Positions 8,674-15,876 of a stretch of DNA of 44,884 nucleotides are shown in pieces (the first letter of the stretch is position 1; every line of letters starts with the position of its first letter). This DNA comes from Nitrospira sp. bin75 (lineage in GTDB: Bacteria > Nitrospirota > Nitrospiria > Nitrospirales > UBA8639). The stretch is taken from assembly GCA_002238765.1 (NCBI GenBank), contig MPMZ01000022.1, positions 1 to 44,884 on the forward strand, given 5' to 3'. The position numbers were made by a program, and so were the translations under genes. The notes beneath the pieces are model-generated. The model saw nothing but the letters and a program-made list of their open reading frames with translations, did not search any database and had not been told where the DNA came from.

Positions 8674-9189
8674 ATGGATTACACATCGTTGATTCGCGAG
8701 ATCCCGGATTTTCCAAAACCCGGCATTCTGTTTTACGACATCACCACGTTGTTGAAGAATCCCCAAGGGTATCGATCCGTCATTGACGACCTCACGGCGC
8801 GCTACCGGAATGAACACATCAGTAAGGTGGTGGGGATTGAGTCGCGAGGTTTCATCTTGGGAGCGCCGTTGGCGTACAACCTGGGTGCGGGGTTCGTGCC
8901 GGTCCGCAAAGCCGGCAAGCTTCCCGCCGACGTGTTCGAGGTGAAATACAACCTGGAGTACGGGGCCAGTTCGTTGGCGATCCATCGAGACGCCGTGACG
9001 ATGGAAGAGCGGGTGTTGGTGGTGGATGATCTCCTGGCCACCGGAGGGACCGCGGCGGCGACGGTGGACTTGTTGCGGAAATTAGGCGCGGAAATCGTGG
9101 GGTGTGCCTTTATGATTGAATTGCTGTTTTTGCAGGGACGTCGAAAAATTGAGGATTGCGAGGTTCATTCCTTGATGACTTATGATTGA
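8674..9189 (+). CDS. apt: Adenine phosphoribosyltransferase
   Basis: A 171-residue type I phosphoribosyltransferase that makes AMP from adenine and PRPP (purine salvage). The start [20 protein letters not shown] is diagnostic of Apt, followed by [15 protein letters not shown] and the PRPP-binding loop [14 protein letters not shown] (about residues 113-126). The ATG at 8674 has AAAGGA upstream at a normal distance. It lies 40 bp after the acylphosphatase gene. Confidence 0.96.
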   Translation: MDYTSLIREIPDFPKPGILFYDITTLLKNPQGYRSVIDDLTARYRNEHISKVVGIESRGFILGAPLAYNLGAGFVPVRKAGKLPADVFEVKYNLEYGASSLAIHRDAVTMEERVLVVDDLLATGGTAAATVDLLRKLGAEIVGCAFMIELLFLQGRRKIEDCEVHSLMTYD

Positions 9190-9297
9190 ACTGCTATCTT
9201 TGGCAACCTTGACGTCGTGGAATGAGTAGAATCGTCGCTCGTAACGGCCAGCGCAAGAATCACAGCACTGCAGTTGCGCAAGAAAAGGAGATCTGAA

Positions 9298-9891
9298 ATG
9301 GCAGGAAAATCGACGAAGAAAACTTCGACTGCAGTTGCCAAGCGTGCAGCCAAAACTTCCAAGACGAAAGCAACAGGGACTTCCCAGAGCCAAACAAGGA
9401 AAGTGACGTCCAAAGCCAGTTCTCATTCGGCAAAACGAACGGCCGGTGAGGCGAAGACGGTGAAGAAACAGGCTCCGGCGAAAGCGAAAGCTCCTAAACG
9501 GCTGCCGTCTTCGCGATCGATGACCTTGCGAAAGATCATGCTGGAGAAACGGGTCAAGCTCATGAAGGAAATCCAGGACCAGTTGGGGCAGTCATTGACG
9601 GAAGAGCAGCAACGGCGGTTCGAATCGGCCATGGATAGCGGCGACCAGGCTTTATTGGATTTGGAACGTGAAATGGGCATTTCCCTTCAGGAAAAGCGAA
9701 ACCGGGAACGGCAAATGATCGATGAAGCGTTGGTGAGCCTGGAAGAAGGGACCTATGGTATTTGCGTCGAGTGCAATACTGAAATCAGTGAAAAACGCTT
9801 GGCTGTCATGCCGTTCGCCAGGCTCTGCGTCGAATGCCAGGAAAAAATCGAGTTGCTTGAAAAAATTGAACGAGGGGAGCAACGGATCTGA
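9298..9891 (+). CDS. DksA/TraR-family zinc-finger protein with lysine- and alanine-rich N-terminal tail
   Basis: A 197-residue protein with two parts. The C-terminal half is a DksA/TraR-type domain: a long charged helical hairpin (residues ~75-145), then the C4 zinc knuckle with Cys156, Cys159, Cys177 and Cys180 (CVEC...CVEC), preceded by EEGTYGICVEC. Such proteins bind RNA polymerase through the secondary channel and modulate promoters. The first ~70 residues are almost only Lys, Ala, Thr, Ser and Arg (MAGKSTKKTSTAVAKRAA...), like a histone H1 or HupB tail, suggesting nonspecific DNA or RNA contact. The ATG at 9298 follows AAGGAGATCTGAA, an excellent ribosome-binding site. Confidence 0.88.
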   Translation: MAGKSTKKTSTAVAKRAAKTSKTKATGTSQSQTRKVTSKASSHSAKRTAGEAKTVKKQAPAKAKAPKRLPSSRSMTLRKIMLEKRVKLMKEIQDQLGQSLTEEQQRRFESAMDSGDQALLDLEREMGISLQEKRNRERQMIDEALVSLEEGTYGICVECNTEISEKRLAVMPFARLCVECQEKIELLEKIERGEQRI

Positions 9892-10003
9892 CCTGAGCCA
9901 CAACGTATCCTGACTCCCGCCTTTTGTTTGACTGTTCTACCGATCCCGTCTTTGCATCGATTTCCTGACTCGGTCACGTGAGGGTGCCCGGGTTATTCCA
10001 GGC

Positions 10004-10702
10004 ATGATGAAAGCCGTCGCCTTGGCCAGTGGAGGACTCGATTCGACCGTGACGGCCGCAATGGCTCGTCACGACGGATACGCCCTGTACCTGCTCACGA
10101 TCAGGTATGGACAGCGCCATCACGCTGAAATTCAAAAGGCCCGGGAGATTGCAGCGTGGTTGGGAGCAGCCGAACATAAAATTCTTCAATTGGATCTGCA
10201 CGAATTCGGTGGCTCTGCCCTGGTCGGCGCGGGAGACGTTCCGAAGAATCGCTCGGACCGGGAACGGGAGACCGGCATCCCATCCACGTATGTTCCGGCA
10301 CGAAACACGATATTCCTGTCGTTGGCTTTAGCCTATGCCGAAGTCGTCGATGCTTCCTGTATCTTTATCGGGGCCAATGTCTTGGATTATTCCGGATACC
10401 CGGATTGTCGCCCTGAGTTTTTGCACGCGTTTGAACGGGTGGCCCGGCTGGGCACGAAAAAGGGGACGGATGGCCAAACGGTACAGATTAAAGCGCCGCT
10501 TCTGCTATTGAGTAAGACCCAGATCATTCAACAAGGCCGGGTTTTGGGAGTCCCCTTCGAGTTGACCCACAGTTGCTATGACCCCCGCGAGGATGGCGCG
10601 GCATGCGGGCGATGTGACAGTTGCATGATCCGGTTACAGGGTTTTCGCGATGCGGGCCTTCAGGATCCGGCACCGTATGCGACGAGAGTTTTGGGTTCGT
10701 AA
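10004..10702 (+). CDS. queC: 7-cyano-7-deazaguanine synthase (QueC)
   Basis: A 232-residue PP-loop ATP pyrophosphatase that converts 7-carboxy-7-deazaguanine and ammonia to preQ0, the precursor of queuosine in tRNA and of 7-deazaguanine DNA modifications. The PP-loop SGGLDST is at residues 9-15, followed by IRYGQRHHAEI, STYVPARNTIFLSLAL, GANVLDYSGYPDCRPEF and the zinc-binding cysteine cluster CYDPREDGAACGRCDSC near the end. ATG codons at 10004 and 10007 are both possible starts; neither has a strong Shine-Dalgarno. No other queuosine gene is in the window. Confidence 0.95.
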   Translation: MMKAVALASGGLDSTVTAAMARHDGYALYLLTIRYGQRHHAEIQKAREIAAWLGAAEHKILQLDLHEFGGSALVGAGDVPKNRSDRERETGIPSTYVPARNTIFLSLALAYAEVVDASCIFIGANVLDYSGYPDCRPEFLHAFERVARLGTKKGTDGQTVQIKAPLLLLSKTQIIQQGRVLGVPFELTHSCYDPREDGAACGRCDSCMIRLQGFRDAGLQDPAPYATRVLGS

Positions 10703-10756
10703 TTGTCGCCTGGAAGATCGGTGACGGAAGGCGCGCAGATGGCAGGAGGTTTCTGG

Positions 10757-11182
10757 ATGAAACTGGTGTGGCTCGGTCTGGCAGTGTTGACCTGTTTGAT
10801 CGGGTGCTCGGACGAGCAGGGTGAACCGGGTTCAACGCATGCCGCTCACGAAGGCGTCACGCAGGAGGCCGTGGCCTCCCTGGATGCTCCGAAACCGGTG
10901 CCTGAAGAATATGAAACAGGGGAAGAACGGTTCAATGCACTGTGCGCGCGCTGTCATGGCCGGGAAGGCCGGGGGACGAACATGGGGCCGCCGTTGGTGC
11001 ATAAAATTTATGAGCCTTCCCATCATGCCGACTTTGCGTTCATGCGAGCTGCCAAACAAGGCGTCCGGGCCCATCACTGGAAATTCGGGAATATGCCCCG
11101 AATTTCAGAAGCCACGCCCGACGACGTGACAAAGATCATTGCCTACATCCGGTGGTTGCAACGGCAGGCAGGAATTTTTTGA
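10757..11182 (+). CDS. Lipoprotein monohaem cytochrome c
   Basis: A 141-residue class I cytochrome c. The first 17 residues are a lipoprotein signal ending in the lipobox LIGC (Cys17), so the protein should be anchored by a lipid on the periplasmic side of a membrane. The haem is attached at CARCH (Cys63, Cys66, His67), and Met113 in FGNMPRIS is the probable distal ligand. The start at 10757 is set by AGGAGG seven bases upstream. It probably shuttles electrons in a periplasmic respiratory chain; the partner is not visible. It is the last core gene before the accessory island. Confidence 0.88.
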   Translation: MKLVWLGLAVLTCLIGCSDEQGEPGSTHAAHEGVTQEAVASLDAPKPVPEEYETGEERFNALCARCHGREGRGTNMGPPLVHKIYEPSHHADFAFMRAAKQGVRAHHWKFGNMPRISEATPDDVTKIIAYIRWLQRQAGIF

Positions 11183-11551
11183 AGGCAATACGTTTTGAGA
11201 GCGGCTAGCAGGCCTCTCCTCGGACTTTATCCACAAACCCCTCCTTGCAAGAGGAATTATATACATAACGGTGGGAGCGTTACGTAGTAAGTCGCACAGC
11301 TTCTGCCCACTTTCCAGGTCCAAGGTCTGGAGAGAAGACGAATTCATCTGCGTCACGACTCCCCTCGGACACAAGAAATTCGTTGATGTTCTCTGCCAAC
11401 TGGCCTGGTTGAGTAAACAGCCTTATCTCCCTGTTCAGTCTTTCCATCATGGTCTCCCGCCTCCCATACTCCCACTATACTCGGATTGGCAAGTTCCGCT
11501 ATACTCCCGTCTTTACATGTCTTTCAAGAAAGCCTGTGAGCGAAGATTCCT
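11183..11551. other. Non-coding left border of the accessory island
   Basis: I see no convincing gene here; the open frames are short and have no ribosome-binding site or recognisable product. A short inverted repeat, CCTC...GAGG around 11236-11250 followed by AATTATAT, could be a weak end-of-transcript hairpin for the cytochrome gene. The sequence CTATACTC occurs twice, at about 11474 and 11502. Composition shifts from GC-rich core to less GC-rich DNA across this stretch. Confidence 0.5.
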
Positions 11552-12097
11552 ATGGAGCAAGAGACGTGTTTCCCCGGTGTCAGATTCCCTCCATGGGTCG
11601 GAGAGAACTACCGTCGTAACAGTAGGTTTGGGCTTCGTCTGCTCGTGCTTGGTCTGTACCACTATGGAGACCCCGGCTTTGAAAGTTCTGTTCTCACGAG
11701 TGAAGCAGTACGCTTCTGGGGTCAAAAGGACCCCAGTTCATATTTCACGAAAATTGCTCAAGTCCTGCTCGGGGAGAAAGATCGCTTAAGTGATGGGGCT
11801 CGTACTGACGTATGGGAAGACATCGCTTTCTATAACTACATTCAGACATTGGTGGACGGACCTCGAACCCTTCCATCACCAGCCGAATGGAAAGCAGCAG
11901 AAGTGCCATTCATGGTCGTGCTTGGCGCGTTGCAACCCAACGCCGTATTGGTTCTGGGCAAGGGGCTTCGGGACCACATTCGTTGTACGCCTCCAGACGT
12001 AGCATTTGAGCAGATCTACGACCCGTCATATTCACGCATGAGCGTTGCCAATAGCATTCCGGTCTTGCAGGATCTGTTGCGCCGTGCGATCCAGTAG
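11552..12097 (+). CDS. Putative uracil-DNA-glycosylase-fold protein of unknown function
   Basis: A 181-residue soluble protein. I recognise only a loose resemblance to the uracil-DNA glycosylase superfamily: an N-terminal strand and loop LRLLVLGLYHYGDPG (about residues 28-42), a central WEDIAFYNYIQTLVDGPRT, and a C-terminal strand PNAVLVLGKGLRDHI like the histidine-loop region of that fold. The catalytic role cannot be assigned. An in-frame TGA lies five codons before the ATG at 11552, so the start cannot be far upstream. It is in the defence island, 5' to a GIY-YIG fragment in the -1 frame and near vsr; related stand-alone proteins of this kind occur beside restriction-modification genes, which is why I place it there functionally. 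Confidence 0.5.
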   Translation: MEQETCFPGVRFPPWVGENYRRNSRFGLRLLVLGLYHYGDPGFESSVLTSEAVRFWGQKDPSSYFTKIAQVLLGEKDRLSDGARTDVWEDIAFYNYIQTLVDGPRTLPSPAEWKAAEVPFMVVLGALQPNAVLVLGKGLRDHIRCTPPDVAFEQIYDPSYSRMSVANSIPVLQDLLRRAIQ

Positions 12098-12255
12098 GTC
12101 TCGGGGTTTACATTCTATACAGACACGATGAGATTATTTTCATTGGCACATGCGCGGCCAACATTCGGGCTAGGTTGTTTGACCATCTAAGTGGAAACGG
12201 ACAGACAGATTCTCATCAAATTCGATGGCCATGGATGGTTAGGTGTGGAAGTTAA
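12055..12255 (+). pseudogene. GIY-YIG nuclease-like fragment without a start codon
   Basis: This frame is open from 12055 (just after a TAG) to a TAA at 12253-12255 and encodes about 66 residues. It contains a clear GIY-YIG core: GLGVYILYRHDEIIFIGT, then the arginine helix IRARLFDHLSG. No ATG, GTG or TTG lies before the domain, and the frame ends soon after the second motif, before the usual catalytic glutamate. It overlaps the end of the UDG-like gene in the -1 frame and meets vsr tail to tail. The simplest reading is a degraded fragment; a frameshifted fusion to the upstream gene is the alternative. Confidence 0.55.
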
Positions 12256-12728
12256 ATATTGTTCCGATGGAAGTCAGACGAAAATCTGGGTTTTCGGCCA
12301 CAAAGCCAGTTTGCGAAACGATCTATGGTTTGCGAAGTCCGATTGTTCCGCAAGGAGCATTCCCACACGATAGCAACTCGCCATCCGTGCTTCCTCAGGA
12401 GGGCAATTCTATTGCGATCACGTAAAATGTTGTCCATGAATTTTGCTTTCCAGAACTTCACTCTGGTTGCGGGTGTGGTGGCAAAGCGGCATCCCGGATG
12501 CCGATGCCAGAAACACCCATGAACAAAGCACACTGCTTGGTATTTCGGGAAAACCAAGTCCGGTTTTCCCGGAAGTGCTGACCCGTGCAGTCGATATCTG
12601 AAGCCTCGTGCGTGCAGGGCCTTGCGCAGGATCAACTCGGGTTGGGTGTTCCTGCTTCTGATGCCCGACATCATGCGAGACCGCGTCGTGAAGTCAACGA
12701 TATCCGTCAATGGCGTGCTCGCATTCAA
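12252..12728 (-). CDS. vsr: Very-short-patch repair endonuclease (Vsr)
   Basis: A ~158-residue Vsr endonuclease, which nicks next to T:G mismatches formed by deamination of 5-methylcytosine. Recognisable in order: VDFTTRSRMMSGIRSRNTQP (the N-terminal family signature), GFRYRLH, the catalytic aspartate in LPGKPDLVFPK, the metal and zinc-associated VCFVHGCFWHRHPGC, and the lysine/asparagine helix FWKAKFMDNILRDR. There is no in-frame ATG before MMSG; the start is a TTG at 12728 or at 12710, the second giving MTDIVDFTT, closest to known family members. It is divergent from the cytosine methyltransferase gene with about 50 bp between, so they probably share a control region and function. Confidence 0.93.
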   Translation of the reverse strand: MNASTPLTDIVDFTTRSRMMSGIRSRNTQPELILRKALHARGFRYRLHGSALPGKPDLVFPKYQAVCFVHGCFWHRHPGCRFATTPATRVKFWKAKFMDNILRDRNRIALLRKHGWRVAIVWECSLRNNRTSQTIDRFANWLCGRKPRFSSDFHRNNI

Positions 12729-12778
12729 GGCACGTTGGTTTCCGATCGAGTTACTGTGCCAGTTAGAAATTGAATTGT

Positions 12779-14383
12779 ATGCTAAAACCTGTTGCCATTG
12801 TTGACCTTTTTTCAGGTCCTGGGGGTCTTGGAGAAGGCTTTTCGGCCTTCATCGACTCTGCGGGAAATCACCCGTTTTCGATGCAGGTTTCGATCGAAAA
12901 GGAACGGTCAGCTTATGAAACCCTGCTTCTTCGAAGTTTTTTGCGCAAATTCGAATCTGGTTTCCCGCCAGAGTACTACTCATTTCTGAACGGCGAAATC
13001 ATGGAGCCAAATTGGAATGTTCTCTATCCGAAAGCGTGGCAGGCCGCAATTGATGAAACTGTGTGTATGGAACTCGGGGATGAACAGACAACTCAATTTC
13101 TCAATCAGCGTATACGTGAAATCCGCAGGAATTATGGCGACCGCAGCATCCTGATTGGCGGCCCCCCTTGTCAAGCCTACTCTATTGCAGGTCGTTCCCG
13201 GAACGCAGGAATTGTCGATTACGACCCCCTCAAGGACAAGAGAACTTTCCTGTACCGCGAGTATGTAGATGCCCTTGCGAAGCTCAAGCCGGCAATGTTT
13301 GTCATGGAAAACGTCAAGGGTATGCTGTCATCCAAGATTGAAGGCGGGATATTCCAGAAGATCATGTCGGATTTGAAGTCAGCGGCAGGGCCTAACAGCT
13401 ACAGGCTGATTCCACTGACACCTTCGATGAGCAATGATGGATCGGAATTCGATTCCTCTCCCAATGATTTCATGGTACGAACGGAAGAATATGGAATCCC
13501 TCAGGCACGTCACCGCGTGATTGTTGTCGGTCTGCGAAGAAACATTGCCCAAGGCTTGCCAGTGGAGCTCCTGCCTTGTCTCCGGAAATACCAGAGGCAT
13601 GTTACGGTAAATGATGTCATTGGTGCCATGCAACCGCTTCGTAGCGGGCTGAGTCGAGGAGATTGTGTGGCTGCTTGGCGTGAAGTACTGCAGAATGCAA
13701 TCGAAATTGTTTGGAGTAATACACTGCTTCTTCCGGCAAACGAACAGCGGATGATTCAGCAATCGCTGAGACGTTATCTATCTCGATTTCCGGATGACTT
13801 GCCTTCTAATCGTATGGGGCAAAGTAGCGTGAAGTTGCCCAAGACCTGTCCGTTGAAGCTCAGGAAGTGGATTGTGGACGAGAAGCTGAAAGCTTTGCCC
13901 AACCACGAGACTCGTGGGCATATGCCGGCAGACCTCGTACGATATTTGTATGTATCTGTTTTCGGCGAGAGTTTCAACCGGTCACCGAAATCATCTGAGT
14001 TTCCACCCACCTTGGCTCCCTTTCACAATAACTGGCTGTCTGGAAAGTTTCCTGATCGGTTTAGGGTGCAGGTTGCGCATCGACCGGCAAGTACGATTAC
14101 TAGCCATATATCGAAAGATGGTCACTATTACATCCATCCAGACCCTAGGCAGTGCCGTAGTTTGACTGTCCGCGAGGCGGCAAGATTGCAAACGTTTCCG
14201 GACAACTACCTTTTCAAGGGCAATCGCACCGCGCAATACATTCAAGTGGGAAACGCGGTTCCACCATTTCTTGCTTGGCAGATTGCAGGAAGTCTCTCGA
14301 AAATCTTCGAGTTTCTGGAACGACCACACGGGGTTGCTGGAAAGAACAGAAAAAGGTCCAGTATCCCTTTGGAAGCGGCATGA
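12779..14383 (+). CDS. DNA (cytosine-5)-methyltransferase (Dcm/HhaI type)
   Basis: A 534-residue C5-cytosine methyltransferase. Motif I is DLFSGPGGLGEGF (residues 9-21, AdoMet binding), motif IV is GGPPCQAYS with the catalytic Cys131, motif VI is FVMENVKGM, motif VIII is RHRVIVVGLR, and motifs IX-X are LTVREAARLQTFPD and QVGNAVPP. The long stretch between VIII and IX is the target-recognition region; the recognition site cannot be read from it. The ATG at 12779 gives MLKPVAIVDLF. The gene begins a run of five overlapping genes (GHKL ATPase, Z1, DUF4420, AIPR), and its stop overlaps the next ATG (ATGA). It presumably supplies self-protection for that restriction-like system. Confidence 0.95.
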   Translation: MLKPVAIVDLFSGPGGLGEGFSAFIDSAGNHPFSMQVSIEKERSAYETLLLRSFLRKFESGFPPEYYSFLNGEIMEPNWNVLYPKAWQAAIDETVCMELGDEQTTQFLNQRIREIRRNYGDRSILIGGPPCQAYSIAGRSRNAGIVDYDPLKDKRTFLYREYVDALAKLKPAMFVMENVKGMLSSKIEGGIFQKIMSDLKSAAGPNSYRLIPLTPSMSNDGSEFDSSPNDFMVRTEEYGIPQARHRVIVVGLRRNIAQGLPVELLPCLRKYQRHVTVNDVIGAMQPLRSGLSRGDCVAAWREVLQNAIEIVWSNTLLLPANEQRMIQQSLRRYLSRFPDDLPSNRMGQSSVKLPKTCPLKLRKWIVDEKLKALPNHETRGHMPADLVRYLYVSVFGESFNRSPKSSEFPPTLAPFHNNWLSGKFPDRFRVQVAHRPASTITSHISKDGHYYIHPDPRQCRSLTVREAARLQTFPDNYLFKGNRTAQYIQVGNAVPPFLAWQIAGSLSKIFEFLERPHGVAGKNRKRSSIPLEAA

Positions 14384-15876
14384 TGAGTTTCGAACAGACA
14401 AAATGCAAAACAATTACGCCTAGAGCAGATATTTTGATTGAGAGTATGCGAGACATTGGCTATTCGCTGCAAACTGCAATTGCCGATATCATCGATAATT
14501 CCATTACTGCAGGATCTAGCAGAATTGAGTTGTTGGTAAATACTCATTCAGATAAACCAGCGATAGGGATTATTGATGACGGAACGGGAATGTCGGAAGA
14601 GGAACTTCTCGCTGCAATGCGGCTTGGTTCGAAGAATCCTCTAGACGGTCGCTCCAAGGATGATCTCGGACGGTTTGGCTTGGGACTGAAGACGGCATCC
14701 TTTTCGCAGTGCAGGCATCTCACAGTTCTAACACGCAGAGATGGGAGAACATCCGGCGCCATTTGGGACCTCGATAGAGTTGCCTGTAACAATGACTGGC
14801 TTGTAGAGATGGTTTCCAGCGCAGAACGCATTCCGTGGGCAGACAAGCTTGGTGAGAGCGGAACCCTTGTGGTCTGGCAGAAGCTGGACAGGCTCGTGGG
14901 CGGGGAAAACGAAGGTGCTGTGCAAAATTCCATCCGGCAGATTGCCGAAACGGCGACACATATCGAACTGGTCTTTCACCGTTTTCTTGCGGGCAAGGCC
15001 GGTGTGAAGAAGATCCAAATACTGCTGAACAATCGTAACCTTGAGCCATTTGATCCGTTTCACTCGTGGCATCCGGCAACAATTCTGAGAGCGGAGGAAG
15101 TATTCCACTTGGGAAACCAGGAAATCCGGATTCAGTCTGTGACGCTTCCACACCACGGGAAGATCTCATCAGAAGAATGGAATCGCTACGCGGGACCGGA
15201 AGGATATGTCAGAAATCAGGGATTCTACGTTTACCGCGGCAAACGTCTCATTATCCATGGCACATGGTTCAACCTTGCAAAGCAGACAGAGCTGACGAAA
15301 CTAGCTAGGGTCCGTATTGATATCCCGAATGATATGGATTCCAACTGGAAGATTGATCTCAAGAAGTCGTCCGCGCGTCCTCCGGCACCGGTACGTGATC
15401 GCCTCAGAAAAATCATTGCTGAAATCGGGGCGACCTCGAAGCGTGTCTACACTTCGAAGGGAACTCGGTTGATTGAAAGTAACAGATTGCCGGTCTGGAG
15501 ACGTTTTCAGGATAAGAATCTGATTTCCTATGGTTTAGACCCTGAGCATCCTGCTTTCACTAGTTTTTCGGAAAGACTGCCAGAAGATCAGCGAAAGGAA
15601 TTCGGAAAGCTTCTCGAACTGGCAAGCTCAACACTACCAATCGATTCGTTGTTCTCGGATGTGAGTTCTAATCCCGAAAGTGTATATGCAAAGACCATGG
15701 ATGATGAGACATTTGCCGCCATTGTGCGTTCAACCTGTCTGAAGCTCCGGACTGTCGATCAAACTTTTGAGGAAATTGAAACAATGATGTCCTCAGCTGA
15801 ACCATTCCAATCACAATGGCAGATAGCTTCGCAAATTCTGAAAGATATTCAACAGAAGGAAGTGAATGATGGGTAA
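14380..15876 (+). CDS. GHKL-family ATPase (MutL/Hsp90/MORC-like) of a defence operon
   Basis: A 498-residue protein with a histidine-kinase/Hsp90-type ATP-binding domain in its first ~150 residues. The N box is IADIIDNSITAG (Asn40 binds magnesium), the G1 box is DDGTGM (Asp66-Met71) and the G2 box is GRFGLGLKTASF (from Gly97). No kinase, MutL endonuclease or other catalytic motif follows; the rest is a beta-rich S5-like part (YVYRGKRLIIHGTWF) and a charged helical tail. I start it at the ATG at 14380, which overlaps the methyltransferase stop, although the frame is open further upstream. Iyer, Abhiman and Aravind (2008) described MutL/MORC-type ATPases in restriction-modification operons; this is such a case. 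It probably acts as an ATP-driven clamp or remodeller for the nucleases downstream. Confidence 0.9.
   Translation: MMSFEQTKCKTITPRADILIESMRDIGYSLQTAIADIIDNSITAGSSRIELLVNTHSDKPAIGIIDDGTGMSEEELLAAMRLGSKNPLDGRSKDDLGRFGLGLKTASFSQCRHLTVLTRRDGRTSGAIWDLDRVACNNDWLVEMVSSAERIPWADKLGESGTLVVWQKLDRLVGGENEGAVQNSIRQIAETATHIELVFHRFLAGKAGVKKIQILLNNRNLEPFDPFHSWHPATILRAEEVFHLGNQEIRIQSVTLPHHGKISSEEWNRYAGPEGYVRNQGFYVYRGKRLIIHGTWFNLAKQTELTKLARVRIDIPNDMDSNWKIDLKKSSARPPAPVRDRLRKIIAEIGATSKRVYTSKGTRLIESNRLPVWRRFQDKNLISYGLDPEHPAFTSFSERLPEDQRKEFGKLLELASSTLPIDSLFSDVSSNPESVYAKTMDDETFAAIVRSTCLKLRTVDQTFEEIETMMSSAEPFQSQWQIASQILKDIQQKEVNDG

Noticed and set aside
11271-11789. A 172-codon plus-strand frame crossing the left island border
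   Set aside because: It overlaps the better-supported UDG-like gene in another frame, is rich in Cys, Ser and Arg without pattern, and has no Shine-Dalgarno.
12040-12110. Programmed -1 frameshift joining the UDG-like gene to the GIY-YIG frame
   Set aside because: No slippery heptamer of the X-XXY-YYZ kind is visible in the overlap, so I favour a degraded fragment.
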